Of a stretch of DNA of 64,000 bases, positions 53,189 through 61,933 are shown in pieces. How positions within the stretch are numbered: position 1 is the stretch's first letter; each line of letters begins with the position of its first letter. The position numbers and the translations under genes are program-made. Below the pieces are notes generated by a model, which saw nothing but the letters and a program-made list of their open reading frames with translations, made no database searches and had not been told where the DNA came from. The stretch comes from Flavimaricola sp. (GTDB taxonomy: Bacteria; Pseudomonadota; Alphaproteobacteria; Rhodobacterales; Rhodobacteraceae), in contig JAQWWH010000047.1 of assembly GCA_029255105.1 (NCBI GenBank), positions 30,021 to 94,020 on the forward strand, written 5' to 3'.

Positions 53189-54889
53189 TCATAGGTCCTG
53201 TGACATGTTCAGAGTACTTGGGTCCGCTTCTTCCATCAGGACCGCGTCCAACCCTATCTCAAGCTTGCGACGGATGCGGGCCGCCTCTTCCGGGGGCGGG
53301 TCAAAGGACAGGGCGCGGTTCCATTGAAAGCGCGCTTCGAGAATGCGTCCAACGCTCCAATAAACGTCCCCGAGGTGATCGTTGACCACCGGATCGACGG
53401 GCTCAAGCTCGGCCGCGCGTTCCATCGGTTCGACCGATTCTTCGACCCGGCCAAGGACAAACAGGGCCCAGCCAAGGCTGTCCACAATCGCCCCGTTCTG
53501 AGGCTCTTCGCGCACCGCCCGCTCGATCATTTCCAGCGCCTCGTCCAGCTTCTCGCCGCGTTCGACGAGGGAGTATCCAAGGTAGTTCAGGACCTGCGGC
53601 TGGTTTGGGTTGCGGGCGAGGGCAGCGCGGAAATCTGCCTCGGCGGAGGGCCATTGGTCCGTCAGATGATTGGTGATGCCGCGCATGTAATAAACGAACC
53701 ACAACCTTGGGTCGGTTTGTGGCATCAGGGCCAAGGCCTTGGAGTAGGCCTCACCTGCTTCGGGTAGCCTTTCTGCCCGGCGCAGAGTGTCGCCCAGGTT
53801 GGCAAAGCCCATCGGATATTCTGGAAAGGCCCGGACCAACTGTTGAAGGACCTCGATCGCCCGCTCGACCTGACCGTCCTTGCGTAGGACCTCTGCCCTG
53901 CCAAGCTCGGCCTGATGGAAGGCCGGATCGTCCTGTGGGACAAGCGTATAAGCGGCATTGGCCAAATCGTAGTTGCCCAGACTTTCAAGCAGTGTGGCCG
54001 AAAGGATAGCGACCTCGGCGTCCCGTGGGCTAAGGGTCTGAGCGATCCGGGCATAAAGCAGGACATAGGCCTCTGGCGTGTCGGCCTGAAGGACAAGCGC
54101 GACCGAGTTGTAGACCTCTGCCAGCCCCTCCCGCGCACTGGGAACCATGTTGAAAGGAATTGCCTCAGACCCGGACAAGCGTTCGCGAAGGGTATCCAGA
54201 TAGGGGTCCGAATTACCGCTGAACGCGGCATTGAGCAGAGCAATCGCCTGATCGTTCTGGCCCAGCTGGCTCAGGATTTGGGCGTAGGCGATGATCGATC
54301 TACGGCTGCGCGGAAGCCCTTCTTCAGGGGGCAGCGACAGGATAGCTTGCGCCGCTTCGAAATCACCGACGGACGCAAGCGCCAGCGCCTTGTGATAGAG
54401 GCCAAAGCTGCGCAGCCCCCGTGTTTCGATCATCTCGTCAAAGGCCACCAAGGCCTGGTCCATTCGGCCCAGGCCGACAAAGGCCCAGCCCCGGGTCAGG
54501 CCATCAACAAGGGGGCTGACTACATGACCGGCCTCGTGCGCATCAAAGATTTCCGACCAATCGCCCCGGATAGCTGCGTCAGCGGCAAGGACCATGTTGC
54601 TAAGCTGGCTTTCGATCCCGGCGCTTCTTGCGGCCTGGGCCACGTCCACTGCACCCAAAGGATCGCCCACGCCGATGCGCGATGCGATCAGGTTCTCGAT
54701 CAGCGCCGGATTGCCCGGATCAGCACTTAGGGCTTGGGCGAACCAGGTCGCCGCCGCCATGAAATCATTATCACCCGCAGCCGAATTTCCGGCCAGATAG
54801 GCCCCTGCGTTCACCTCGGCCGACACGGTCGCCGGGAGCGGTGCGAGGGCGCAAATCAGGGCAAAACTGTAAAGGATCCGTTTGGTCAT
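53189..54889 (-). CDS. Tetratricopeptide-repeat protein with signal peptide
   Basis: 566 residues from ATG 54889. Signal peptide MTKRILYSFALICALAPL with cleavage likely after VSA. At least eight TPR-like helical repeats follow, including AEVLRKDGQVERAIEVLQQL, PMGFANLGDTLRRAERLPEA and PQVLNYLGYSLVERGEKLDE. It should act as a periplasmic scaffold. Homologous genes are often found before ispE in this order. Partners unknown. Confidence 0.87.
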   Translation of the reverse strand: MTKRILYSFALICALAPLPATVSAEVNAGAYLAGNSAAGDNDFMAAATWFAQALSADPGNPALIENLIASRIGVGDPLGAVDVAQAARSAGIESQLSNMVLAADAAIRGDWSEIFDAHEAGHVVSPLVDGLTRGWAFVGLGRMDQALVAFDEMIETRGLRSFGLYHKALALASVGDFEAAQAILSLPPEEGLPRSRRSIIAYAQILSQLGQNDQAIALLNAAFSGNSDPYLDTLRERLSGSEAIPFNMVPSAREGLAEVYNSVALVLQADTPEAYVLLYARIAQTLSPRDAEVAILSATLLESLGNYDLANAAYTLVPQDDPAFHQAELGRAEVLRKDGQVERAIEVLQQLVRAFPEYPMGFANLGDTLRRAERLPEAGEAYSKALALMPQTDPRLWFVYYMRGITNHLTDQWPSAEADFRAALARNPNQPQVLNYLGYSLVERGEKLDEALEMIERAVREEPQNGAIVDSLGWALFVLGRVEESVEPMERAAELEPVDPVVNDHLGDVYWSVGRILEARFQWNRALSFDPPPEEAARIRRKLEIGLDAVLMEEADPSTLNMSQDL

Positions 54890-54968
54890 GGTCTGCCGTC
54901 TCCTGCCCATATCTTTTAAACCAAGGGTAGGCTCTGGCGACGGCAAGGGCAATCGAATGACCGGAAAG

Positions 54969-55000
54969 AAAGGGCGCCGAAGCCGTTTCCGGCGCCCTTT
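54969..55000 (-). terminator. Terminator after the ETF-QO gene
   Basis: AAAGGGCGCC and GGCGCCCTTT form a 10-bp stem around a 12-nt loop, 7 bp beyond the ETF-QO stop in the direction of transcription. It ends in TTTCTTT on the minus strand. Confidence 0.85.
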
Positions 55001-55006
55001 TGCTCA

Positions 55007-56656
55007 TCACATGTTCGGGTAGTTCGGTCCGTCACCACCTTGAGGAACCGTCCAGGTGATGTTCTGGCTTGGATCCTTGATGTCGCATGTCTTGCAGTGG
55101 ACACAGTTCTGGAAGTTGATCTGGAACCGGGTCTCGGGCCCTTCACCGACAAATTCGTAGACGCCAGCCGGGCAATAGCGGGCCGACGGTCCGGCATAGT
55201 CCCTCAGGTTGGTCAGAACCGGCACGTCCTTGTCGGCCAACCGCAGATGGGCCGGTTGGCTTTCCTCGTGGTTGGTAAAGGAGAACGCTACGTTCGTCAG
55301 GCGGTCGAAGGACAGGGTTCCATCCGGCTTGGGATAGTCGATGGGCGTGTGACGAACCGCTTTTTCCGTCGATTCCGCGTCGGATTTCCCATGTCTCAGC
55401 GTCCCCAGCAGCGACAGGCCAAAGAGGTTGTTCGTCCACATGTCAAAGCCGCCCAGCCCCAGAGAGGCCAGAAGCCCGTACTTTGACCAAAGCGGTTTGA
55501 CGTTGCGCACCTTCTTGAGATCGGCCCCGATCGGCCCCTCGCGCACGGCCTTGTCATAGTCAGTCAGCGTGTCGCCCGACCGGCCAGCCTGAATGGCGGC
55601 ATGCGCGGCCTCGGCGGCATGGATGCCAGAGAGCATCGCGTTGTGGTTGCCCTTGATCCGCGGGACGTTGACCATCCCGGCCGAGCAGCCCAGCAATGCC
55701 CCACCCGGAAACGCGGTATCGGGCATGGATTGCCAGCCGCCCTCGGTGATGGCGCGGGCACCGTAGGCGATCCGCTTGCCACCTTTCAGAAGCTCGGCCA
55801 CCATCGGGTGGTGCTTGAACCGCTGGAATTCCATATAGGGAAAGAGATGCGGGTTCTTGTAGTTCAGGTGAACGACAAAGCCGACGTAGACCTGATTGTT
55901 TTCAAGATGGTAGATGAACGATCCGCCACCCGCATTGCTTCCCAGCGGCCAGCCCATGGTATGGGTCACGCGGCCTTCATGGTGCTTGGCGGGATCAATC
56001 TCCCACAATTCTTTCATCCCCAGACCATACTTCTGGGTGTCGTGATCCTCATCAAGTCCGAACTTGGCGATTACCTGTTTGGACAGCGATCCGCGGACGC
56101 CTTCGCCCAGCAGGACGTACTTGCCATGCAACTCCATCCCCGGTTCGTAGTTCGGACCATGGGTGCCGTCCGCGTTCTTGCCAAACTCGCCCGCCACGAC
56201 GCCTTTGACACTGCCATCCTCGGCATAGACGAGTTCCGAGCAGGACATGCCGGGGAAAATCTCGACGCCCATTTCCTCGGCCTGTTCTGCCATCCAGCGG
56301 CAGACGTTGCCCATCGACACGATGTAGGTGCCATGATTGCTCATCAACGGGGGCATCAGGGCATTGGGGATGCGCAGCTGGCCACCCTCGCCCAACATGT
56401 AGAACCGGTCCTCGCGCACAGGGACGGTGACGGGCGCGCCTTTTTCCTTCCAGTCAGGCATCAGACGGTCGAGGCCTGATGTATCCAGAACGGCACCGGA
56501 CAGGATGTGGGCACCGACCTCGGACCCCTTTTCCAGAACAACGACGCTAAGGTCGGGGTCCAGTTGCTTAAGATGGATGGCAGCTGAAAGACCAGACGGG
56601 CCAGCCCCTACGATCACCACATCGTATTCCATTGCCTCGCGTGCTATCTCGGTCAT
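55007..56656 (-). CDS. Electron transfer flavoprotein-ubiquinone oxidoreductase
   Basis: 549 residues. FAD site [14 protein letters not shown] at residues 13-26, LEKGSEVGAH, and a C-terminal 4Fe-4S ferredoxin-like region with NCVHCKTCDIKD preceded by a separate Cys (YCPAG). Length is normal. It passes electrons from ETF, loaded by acyl-CoA and N-methyl-amine dehydrogenases, to ubiquinone. This fits the acyl-CoA dehydrogenase and demethylases in the same window. Confidence 0.96.
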   Translation of the reverse strand: MTEIAREAMEYDVVIVGAGPSGLSAAIHLKQLDPDLSVVVLEKGSEVGAHILSGAVLDTSGLDRLMPDWKEKGAPVTVPVREDRFYMLGEGGQLRIPNALMPPLMSNHGTYIVSMGNVCRWMAEQAEEMGVEIFPGMSCSELVYAEDGSVKGVVAGEFGKNADGTHGPNYEPGMELHGKYVLLGEGVRGSLSKQVIAKFGLDEDHDTQKYGLGMKELWEIDPAKHHEGRVTHTMGWPLGSNAGGGSFIYHLENNQVYVGFVVHLNYKNPHLFPYMEFQRFKHHPMVAELLKGGKRIAYGARAITEGGWQSMPDTAFPGGALLGCSAGMVNVPRIKGNHNAMLSGIHAAEAAHAAIQAGRSGDTLTDYDKAVREGPIGADLKKVRNVKPLWSKYGLLASLGLGGFDMWTNNLFGLSLLGTLRHGKSDAESTEKAVRHTPIDYPKPDGTLSFDRLTNVAFSFTNHEESQPAHLRLADKDVPVLTNLRDYAGPSARYCPAGVYEFVGEGPETRFQINFQNCVHCKTCDIKDPSQNITWTVPQGGDGPNYPNM

Positions 56657-56784
56657 ATGTCTATCCTCGTTGCCGTCGGGTCCCTGACATGAGGGGTTAA
56701 CTTAGCCCGGCGGTTCGGGCAATCAGGACATCGCGTTAAATTCCCATATCGCGACGACCTTCCGCCCACCTGACGTGGCAGGAG

Positions 56785-56790
56785 TTGACA
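56785..56790 (+). promoter_or_regulatory. Possible -35 element for greA
   Basis: TTGACA is a perfect -35 hexamer 88 bp upstream of greA in the divergent ETF-QO/greA gap. No good -10 stands at 16-18 bp, so the promoter is uncertain. Confidence 0.3.
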
Positions 56791-56877
56791 AGTTCTTGCT
56801 AACTTATTCCTGTGATCTTGGGTTATGCGACCGAAGTTGCTAGACACCTCCGATGTGACGCGCAAAAGGCGAGAGTA

Positions 56878-57348
56878 ATGGACAAGATACCGCTGACCAA
56901 GGCCGGCTATGACGCCCTGAATGTTGAGCTGAAGACGCTCAAGTCGGTAGAGCGACCGGCGATCATCGCGGCTATTGCCGAGGCGCGAGCCCATGGTGAT
57001 CTGTCCGAGAATGCCGAGTACCACTCGGCAAAGGAAAAACAGTCTTTCATCGAGGGGAGGATCAAAGAGCTGGAGGGCGCTATTTCGCTTGCCGATGTCA
57101 TCGATACCTCCAAGCTGTCGGGGTCTATCAAGTTCGGGGCGACCGTCGCCTTGGTCGATGAGGACACTGACGAGGAAAAGACCTACCAGATCGTCGGCGA
57201 ATACGAGGCCGACATCGAAAACGGACGTTTGAACATCAAATCGCCGTTGGCGCGGGCCTTGATCGGAAAGACAGAGGGCGACAGCGTGGAAGTGCGGACC
57301 CCGGGGGGCGAGCGCAGCTACGAAATTCTTCAGGTTACCTTTCGCTAG
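56878..57348 (+). CDS. greA: Transcription elongation factor GreA
   Basis: 156 residues from ATG 56878. The N-terminal coiled coil ends in the functional tip [16 protein letters not shown] (Asp and Glu at the loop), and the C-terminal FKBP-like domain ends [18 protein letters not shown]. It rescues backtracked RNA polymerase. The start follows AAGGCGAG. Confidence 0.97.
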   Translation: MDKIPLTKAGYDALNVELKTLKSVERPAIIAAIAEARAHGDLSENAEYHSAKEKQSFIEGRIKELEGAISLADVIDTSKLSGSIKFGATVALVDEDTDEEKTYQIVGEYEADIENGRLNIKSPLARALIGKTEGDSVEVRTPGGERSYEILQVTFR

Positions 57349-57405
57349 CCGGGCGTCCGCGCCCGGCCTGCCATTGAGATTATTCTAAGGTGCCAGGGGC
57401 CTGAT

Positions 57406-58440
57406 ATGGCAGAAAAGCAAACCAAGATGGAGCGGCCGAATCTGGCTCTTGCTCCGCGTGAGTTCGATGGCGTTTCGTCGGGCGAACTGATTGCCATCTT
57501 GCTCAGTCTGCTATGGCTTGTGGGTATCGGCGCCTTCTTCGTGTTTTTTGCCGAGTCGTCGGACGACGGTTCAATGGCCGGCCTGCAAATCGTCATGACC
57601 TGGCTCGCAATCCTGATGCCACTGGCGATAGTCTGGTTGGCTGCGGGTGTGGTTCGCACCGGCCGCGTGATGCGCGAGGAAAGTCGCAGGTTGCAATCGA
57701 CAATCGATGTCCTCCGCCTGGCGATCCAGGCCGACCGGCAAGGACATGACCGCATCACGATAAAGCCCGAAGCGGCGTCCGAAGTCGAAAAGAAGCTGGC
57801 CGAGATCGCGCAAAGCACCAAACAAACCGAGGCGGTGTTGGCAACCTTCACCTCGTCGCGGCAGGCGGCGCGGCCTGCTTTGCCGACGCCCTCTTCGACG
57901 CCGCGCAGAACGACCGTGGAAGAACAGCCCGTGCTTGCCCTTGGAACGCCTGTCGAAGAGATCGGCCCCCCATTGTCGAGAGAAGACTTGATCCGGGCCA
58001 TGAACTTTCCCGACAACGAGAATGACAAGGAAGGCTTTGGTGCTTTGCGTCGTGCCTTGCGGGACCGTACCGCCCGCCAACTTATCCAGGCAAGCCAGGA
58101 TGTGCTGACCTTGCTTAGCCAGGATGGTATCTACATGGACGACCTGCGCCCTGATCGCGCCCGCCCAGAGGTCTGGCGTCGCTTTGCCAAGGGTGAAAGG
58201 GGCCGGGCGGTGGCAAGCCTGGGTGGCATCCGCGACCGGTCCTCACTTGCACTGACAGCAGGGCGGATGCGCGAGGATACGATCTTTCGGGATTCGGCCC
58301 ACCATTTCCTTAGGCTTTTCGACAGGACCCTGACGGCGCTCGAGGTCGAGGCTTCGGACGAAGATATTTCGGACATGTCCGAAACCCGCACCGCTCGGGC
58401 CTTTATGTTGCTCGGACGCGCCACCGGGGCCTTCGACTAG
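57406..58440 (+). CDS. Conserved hypothetical membrane protein
   Basis: 344 residues. Two membrane helices (ELIAILLSLLWLVGIGAFF and MTWLAILMPLAIVWLAAGV, residues about 26-82) are followed by a coiled-coil stretch (about 90-145), a Pro/Thr-rich linker and a C-terminal helical domain with DLIRAMNFPDNENDKEGFGA. No known family is recognised; I believe the type is common in Rhodobacterales. It follows greA by 57 bp and ends in a twin-palindrome terminator. Confidence 0.8.
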   Translation: MAEKQTKMERPNLALAPREFDGVSSGELIAILLSLLWLVGIGAFFVFFAESSDDGSMAGLQIVMTWLAILMPLAIVWLAAGVVRTGRVMREESRRLQSTIDVLRLAIQADRQGHDRITIKPEAASEVEKKLAEIAQSTKQTEAVLATFTSSRQAARPALPTPSSTPRRTTVEEQPVLALGTPVEEIGPPLSREDLIRAMNFPDNENDKEGFGALRRALRDRTARQLIQASQDVLTLLSQDGIYMDDLRPDRARPEVWRRFAKGERGRAVASLGGIRDRSSLALTAGRMREDTIFRDSAHHFLRLFDRTLTALEVEASDEDISDMSETRTARAFMLLGRATGAFD

Positions 58441-58450
58441 GGGCGGCTCC

Positions 58451-58501
58451 GTCAGGCGTATCGCCTGACAATCCTTTGCCCCGTCAGGCGATACGCCTGA
58501 C
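58451..58501. terminator. Twin palindrome between convergent genes
   Basis: GTCAGGCGTATCGCCTGAC (58451-58469) and GTCAGGCGATACGCCTGAC (58483-58501) are each an 8-bp hairpin with a 3-nt loop, and each is the exact reverse complement of the other across a 13-bp spacer. The second copy also encodes the last five residues and stop of the GNAT gene. It probably stops transcription from both sides. Confidence 0.8.
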
Positions 58502-59065
58502 CATCGTCGTCGCCGAACGAAAGCCAAAGATATATCGGGCGAAACCGGTCGACTGGGTCGACACGGCCTCAAAACCGCGACGTTCGTACAAGGCCCGCGC
58601 CCGTTCATTGCTGTCGATCACGTCCAGCCGAACCTCGCCATAGCCTCGGGATGCGGCTTCGGCGACGATAGCCTCAAGCAGGTGCGATCCGACGCCCGCG
58701 CCCCGCGCTGCCGGATCCACAAAGATGCCGTCCATCAAAAAGCGGACGTTTTCCACATCCCGTTCCAGAAACGCAAGAATTCCGACGCGAACAAGCGCAC
58801 CGATCCAGCCGTAGACAGAGGCCATGTCCCTTATGCTGCCGTCCACCAGCGCGCCTTGCGCTGTCTTGAACCCTGCAACCCCCAAAAGTTGTCCGCGACT
58901 GTCATGGGCACAGATTGCGTGATCTTTGGAGAGGACCCGACGAATATAGGTCAGCGCCTTTTCACGGGGCCCCAGAGTGCGCCCTAGCTTGGCCCCGAAC
59001 GCCTCCCAATAGAGAGTGGCAATCCGCTCTCTCTCATGTTCGGCAAAACCCTTGGATATTCTCAC
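58484..59065 (-). CDS. GNAT family N-acetyltransferase
   Basis: 193 residues from GTG 59065 with GGGAGG four nt upstream; longer upstream frames lack homology and ribosome sites. The acetyl-CoA loop reads VDPAARGAGVGSHLLEA, followed by VIDSNERARALYERRGF, both classic GNAT motifs. Substrate unknown. The last codons form one arm of the twin palindrome. Confidence 0.88.
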   Translation of the reverse strand: MRISKGFAEHERERIATLYWEAFGAKLGRTLGPREKALTYIRRVLSKDHAICAHDSRGQLLGVAGFKTAQGALVDGSIRDMASVYGWIGALVRVGILAFLERDVENVRFLMDGIFVDPAARGAGVGSHLLEAIVAEAASRGYGEVRLDVIDSNERARALYERRGFEAVSTQSTGFARYIFGFRSATTMVRRIA

Positions 59066-59241
59066 AAAACCTCCCTGTGACGGGGCCAATTGGGGCAACA
59101 CACATAACGGCGACACTGACGACTTTGGATAATGCCAGACTCTCATCAATAATCCAGAACTTACGTCGGGATGACCTGCCGGGTTGCTGTCAATTGCCAA
59201 TCCGTCAGCTTCGCTTTACCTGCGTTGCAACGGGGTAGGGA

Positions 59242-59970
59242 ATGGACATGCAGGACGTCTCGCCAAAGTCAGTGTTTTGGTTGGGAGTCCGGGATGGGCT
59301 GCCGTTCCTGCTGGTCGTGGCTCCGTTTGCCCTGTTGTTCGGGGTCGTTTCCGCCGAGGCGGGTTTGCCGATCGCGCAGACGATGGCCTTTTCGGTGGCG
59401 GTCTTTGCCGGTGCGGCCCAGTTCACTGCGCTCCAATTGCTTCAGGACAATGTCCCGACTGTCATCGTGATCCTCACGGCTTTGGCCGTAAACACGCGGA
59501 TGGCTATGTATTCGGCGGCCCTGACACCCTACCTTGGCCAGGCCCCCCTTGGGACACGGATTGCGGTGTCTTATTTCCTTGTCGACCAAAGCTATGCCTG
59601 TGCCTCTGTCCGGTTTGACGAAAACCGGGACTGGTCTGTGTCGGCACGGATTGCCTATTTCTTTGGAACTGTCTGTCCGGTCTACCCCGTTTGGATGGGG
59701 ACAACGCTTGTCGGTGCGCTTGTCGGGTCAACGATCCCCGGTTGGCTGGCGCTGGATTTTGCCCTGCCGATCTGTTTCCTGGCGGTGATTGCCCCGATGT
59801 TGCGCACGCTAGCACATCGGTCGGCGGCGCTGACCTCGATCACCATGGCTCTTGCACTCGCCTGGATGCCCTTCAACCTCGGTCTTCTCATTGCGGCCGT
59901 ACTTGCGATGATGGTCGGGGCCCAGGTGGAACTCTGGCAAATCCGCAAAAACCAGGGGGCAGTGACATGA
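59242..59970 (+). CDS. azlC: Branched-chain amino acid exporter subunit AzlC
   Basis: 242 residues from ATG 59242 (ATG 59248 possible, as GGG abuts the first). About seven helices, with FLLVVAPFALLFGVV and FSVAVFAGAAQFTALQLL typical of AzlC, and VNTRMAMYSAALTPYL. It forms an exporter with the small AzlD subunit that follows by an ATGA overlap. Confidence 0.92.
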   Translation: MDMQDVSPKSVFWLGVRDGLPFLLVVAPFALLFGVVSAEAGLPIAQTMAFSVAVFAGAAQFTALQLLQDNVPTVIVILTALAVNTRMAMYSAALTPYLGQAPLGTRIAVSYFLVDQSYACASVRFDENRDWSVSARIAYFFGTVCPVYPVWMGTTLVGALVGSTIPGWLALDFALPICFLAVIAPMLRTLAHRSAALTSITMALALAWMPFNLGLLIAAVLAMMVGAQVELWQIRKNQGAVT

Positions 59971-60305
59971 GTTCGCCGACCACGATTTGGATCGTCATTC
60001 TTGCCCTTGCTCTTGGATCGTTCGCTCTGCGGTTCTCATTCCTTGGGCTTATTGGTGGGCGACCCATGCCAGACTGGCTGTTGCGGCACCTGCGATATGC
60101 CGCTGTGGCCGTGTTGCCGGGGCTTGTGGCGCCCCTTATCCTCTGGCCTGCGGCCAACAACGGTGAACTGGACCCCGCCCGCCTCTTTGCTGCCGGGTTG
60201 ACGCTGGCCGTAGGACTGGTCACGCGAAATGTGCTGGCGGCCATGGCAGCCGGGGCCTTTGCGCTTTATGCCACATTGGGGGGCATGGCGCTGGCCGGGT
60301 TCTAG
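59967..60305 (+). CDS. azlD: Branched-chain amino acid exporter subunit AzlD
   Basis: 112 residues from the ATG overlapping the azlC stop. Three to four helices, with FALRFSFLGLIGGRPMPDWL and LRYAAVAVLPGLVAPLI as in AzlD proteins. Its TAG shares the tetranucleotide CTAG with the stop of the convergent lipoprotein gene. Confidence 0.92.
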   Translation: MSSPTTIWIVILALALGSFALRFSFLGLIGGRPMPDWLLRHLRYAAVAVLPGLVAPLILWPAANNGELDPARLFAAGLTLAVGLVTRNVLAAMAAGAFALYATLGGMALAGF

Positions 60306-60967
60306 CCCGAGCTGCCCGCCGATTGAGCGGCCAATTGGGCGTCAAACGCCGCAACGGCCTCTTCTTTGTTGTCAGAGTCGTATTCCCGATGCTCGAATGT
60401 CTGGACACCCGGCAGCTTCGAAAATTGCCTGAGCAGATTGTCCGGAAAGAGCGTCGGACGAAAGTACTCGGGGCCAACGCTGTCCCGCAGGACGTGGGTT
60501 GTGGCCCGGGTGCAGGCCGCCTTGGGCACAGGTCCATAGTCCATGACAAGCCTGAGTGCGGTTTCCGCAATCTGGGGGGAAACCTCAACATATTGCTCGA
60601 CCACAAAGTACGTCGATCGGGCGTGATATGTCCGGTAAAAGTCTAGAACGGTCGGCGAGATGCCATAGATTACGTCGTTCCGTTCGGCGAGCGAGGGATG
60701 GGCAAAGGTTCCGGCCGGGTCAAAGATGACCCTTTGGCTGGCACTCACCATCAGGCCGGTATGGGCGCCATTTTCCGTGCCTACATTTTTCATCGTAAAG
60801 AGGGTTAGCGCAGTCGGGCCGCTATGGCGGTAGGTCACACGCTCGATGAACTCATCGTCAGCCCAAACGCTTGGCGCCCCGCATCCGGCGGCCAAAAGGG
60901 GCAAGCCAGCGAGAACGGCTCGCCGACCGATACCGTTGGTCACTGTTCCCAACGGTCCGCTCCTCAC
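60302..60967 (-). CDS. Putative lipoprotein of unknown function
   Basis: 221 residues from a GTG that overlaps the stop of the CoxIV gene (GTGA). A basic start (GIGRRAVLAG), hydrophobic core and lipobox LAAGC give a signal peptidase II site near residue 28. The mature part is rich in aromatic residues (YFVVEQYVEV) with no recognised domain. Coupling to a cytochrome oxidase subunit is notable but its role is unknown. Confidence 0.8.
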   Translation of the reverse strand: MRSGPLGTVTNGIGRRAVLAGLPLLAAGCGAPSVWADDEFIERVTYRHSGPTALTLFTMKNVGTENGAHTGLMVSASQRVIFDPAGTFAHPSLAERNDVIYGISPTVLDFYRTYHARSTYFVVEQYVEVSPQIAETALRLVMDYGPVPKAACTRATTHVLRDSVGPEYFRPTLFPDNLLRQFSKLPGVQTFEHREYDSDNKEEAVAAFDAQLAAQSAGSSG

Positions 60968-61098
60968 CCGTTGATAAGGGCCAAAAGAACGAGGGCCACC
61001 ACGATCACGATCGATGTGCGGGTCACCATGCTGATAAAGCCGTCAAATGTCTTTTCCTGGGTCGAGATGTCCATCTCGCCATGCTTGTGCTCTGCCAT
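60964..61098 (-). CDS. aa3-type cytochrome c oxidase subunit IV
   Basis: 44 residues from ATG 61098 with AGGAG six nt upstream. The N-terminal cytosolic part MAEHKHGEMDISTQEKTFDG and one membrane helix (SIVIVVALVLLALI) match the tiny subunit IV of Paracoccus/Rhodobacter aa3 oxidases. It is too short for most gene finders. The main oxidase genes are not in the window. Confidence 0.9.
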   Translation of the reverse strand: MAEHKHGEMDISTQEKTFDGFISMVTRTSIVIVVALVLLALING

Positions 61099-61180
61099 GT
61101 TGGTCTCCTGTCGCGCTGGGCATCAATCCGATGCCTCCGGTTAGCTTATCTTCGGGGCGCTGTCACGCCCGGTTGGCTCG

Positions 61181-61663
61181 TCATTCTGTCGCATTGTCCA
61201 TATCCTCAAGGTCCCTCGCCAAGCGAAACCCGATGCGGCGCGGGGCTTCCGCCTCAGCCATCTTGGGCAAGGCGCGCAGCATAACGTTAAGCTGGGTGAC
61301 ATGCTGGACAAGCTGGGTCCTCGCCCCCTGGGGGTCGGTTCCGAAGAACGTCACGAGATCGGGATCAAAGTAGCCCAGGCCTTCGATCCGGATCACACCC
61401 GCATCGCCGCCGGTAAAGCCCATTGCGACCTCATGGGCATTGTCCAGTTGGGCTTCAAAGTTGCGGACATAAAGGATCAGGCGTTCATAAGCCCAGCGGG
61501 CAGGGCTTTTGGTATCGCTCGATTCTCGCAGGGCAGGGGGCAGGGTCTCCTCGCAAGGCCGGGGCTGGTTGGGGTCGGTATGCACCTCATGGACGCGGGG
61601 CAATGCTCTGGCCATGGCCTGTGCTTCCTCGGCCTCAGCCGTCGTTGCGATGTCGGGGTCCAT
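61181..61663 (-). CDS. Conserved hypothetical protein (possibly DUF6173)
   Basis: 160 residues from ATG 61663 with AAGG upstream; ATG 61669 and TTG 61678 are alternatives. The protein begins with an acidic segment (EAEEAQAMARAL) and contains a conserved-looking core ARWAYERLILYVRNFEAQLD and FFGTDPQGARTQLVQHVTQL. It is soluble, with no signal. I recall a Rhodobacterales-type family of this kind but cannot confirm the number. Function unknown. Confidence 0.75.
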   Translation of the reverse strand: MDPDIATTAEAEEAQAMARALPRVHEVHTDPNQPRPCEETLPPALRESSDTKSPARWAYERLILYVRNFEAQLDNAHEVAMGFTGGDAGVIRIEGLGYFDPDLVTFFGTDPQGARTQLVQHVTQLNVMLRALPKMAEAEAPRRIGFRLARDLEDMDNATE

Positions 61664-61688
61664 AGCCATCCTTTGCAAAGTCAGCCGA

Positions 61689-61860
61689 TCACAACGGCGG
61701 GTCGGTAGTGTCCTGAATTTCCTGCAAGACGAAGCTGGCCCAGATGTCGGACGAGCGATACCCTAGAAATCAGACGGGTGCAGAATGCTCCAAAGGCAGT
61801 GACATCGGCAACCCATACCCCAAGCACATAATCGAGATCGGCGGTTATCCGGTAGGAACC
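61689..61860 (-). pseudogene. Lrp/AsnC-family C-terminal fragment, frameshifted
   Basis: One frame reads YRITADLDYVLGVWVADV then FCTRLISRVSL, the effector-binding domain of Lrp/AsnC regulators. After about 61750 the homology moves to another frame: DIWASFVLQEIQDTTDPPL then a stop at 61689-61691, the typical Lrp C-terminus. The N-terminal helix-turn-helix half is missing; its place is taken by the 37-bp repeat at 61865. It is therefore a decayed remnant. Confidence 0.75.
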
Positions 61861-61864
61861 CACC

Positions 61865-61901
61865 GCTTTTTCTTGCCCCAAAAATTCCCCCCGGAGGGTC
61901 C
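61865..61901 (+). repeat. 37-bp dispersed repeat, copy 2
   Basis: Matches 42793-42829 at 33 of 37 bases in the same orientation. It sits directly at the broken 5' edge of the Lrp fragment and 33 bp from the stop of the metallo-hydrolase gene, so it may mark the deletion junction. Confidence 0.8.
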
Positions 61902-61933
61902 TCACGTTCCACCGGCGCAGCCTGCAGGACCTA

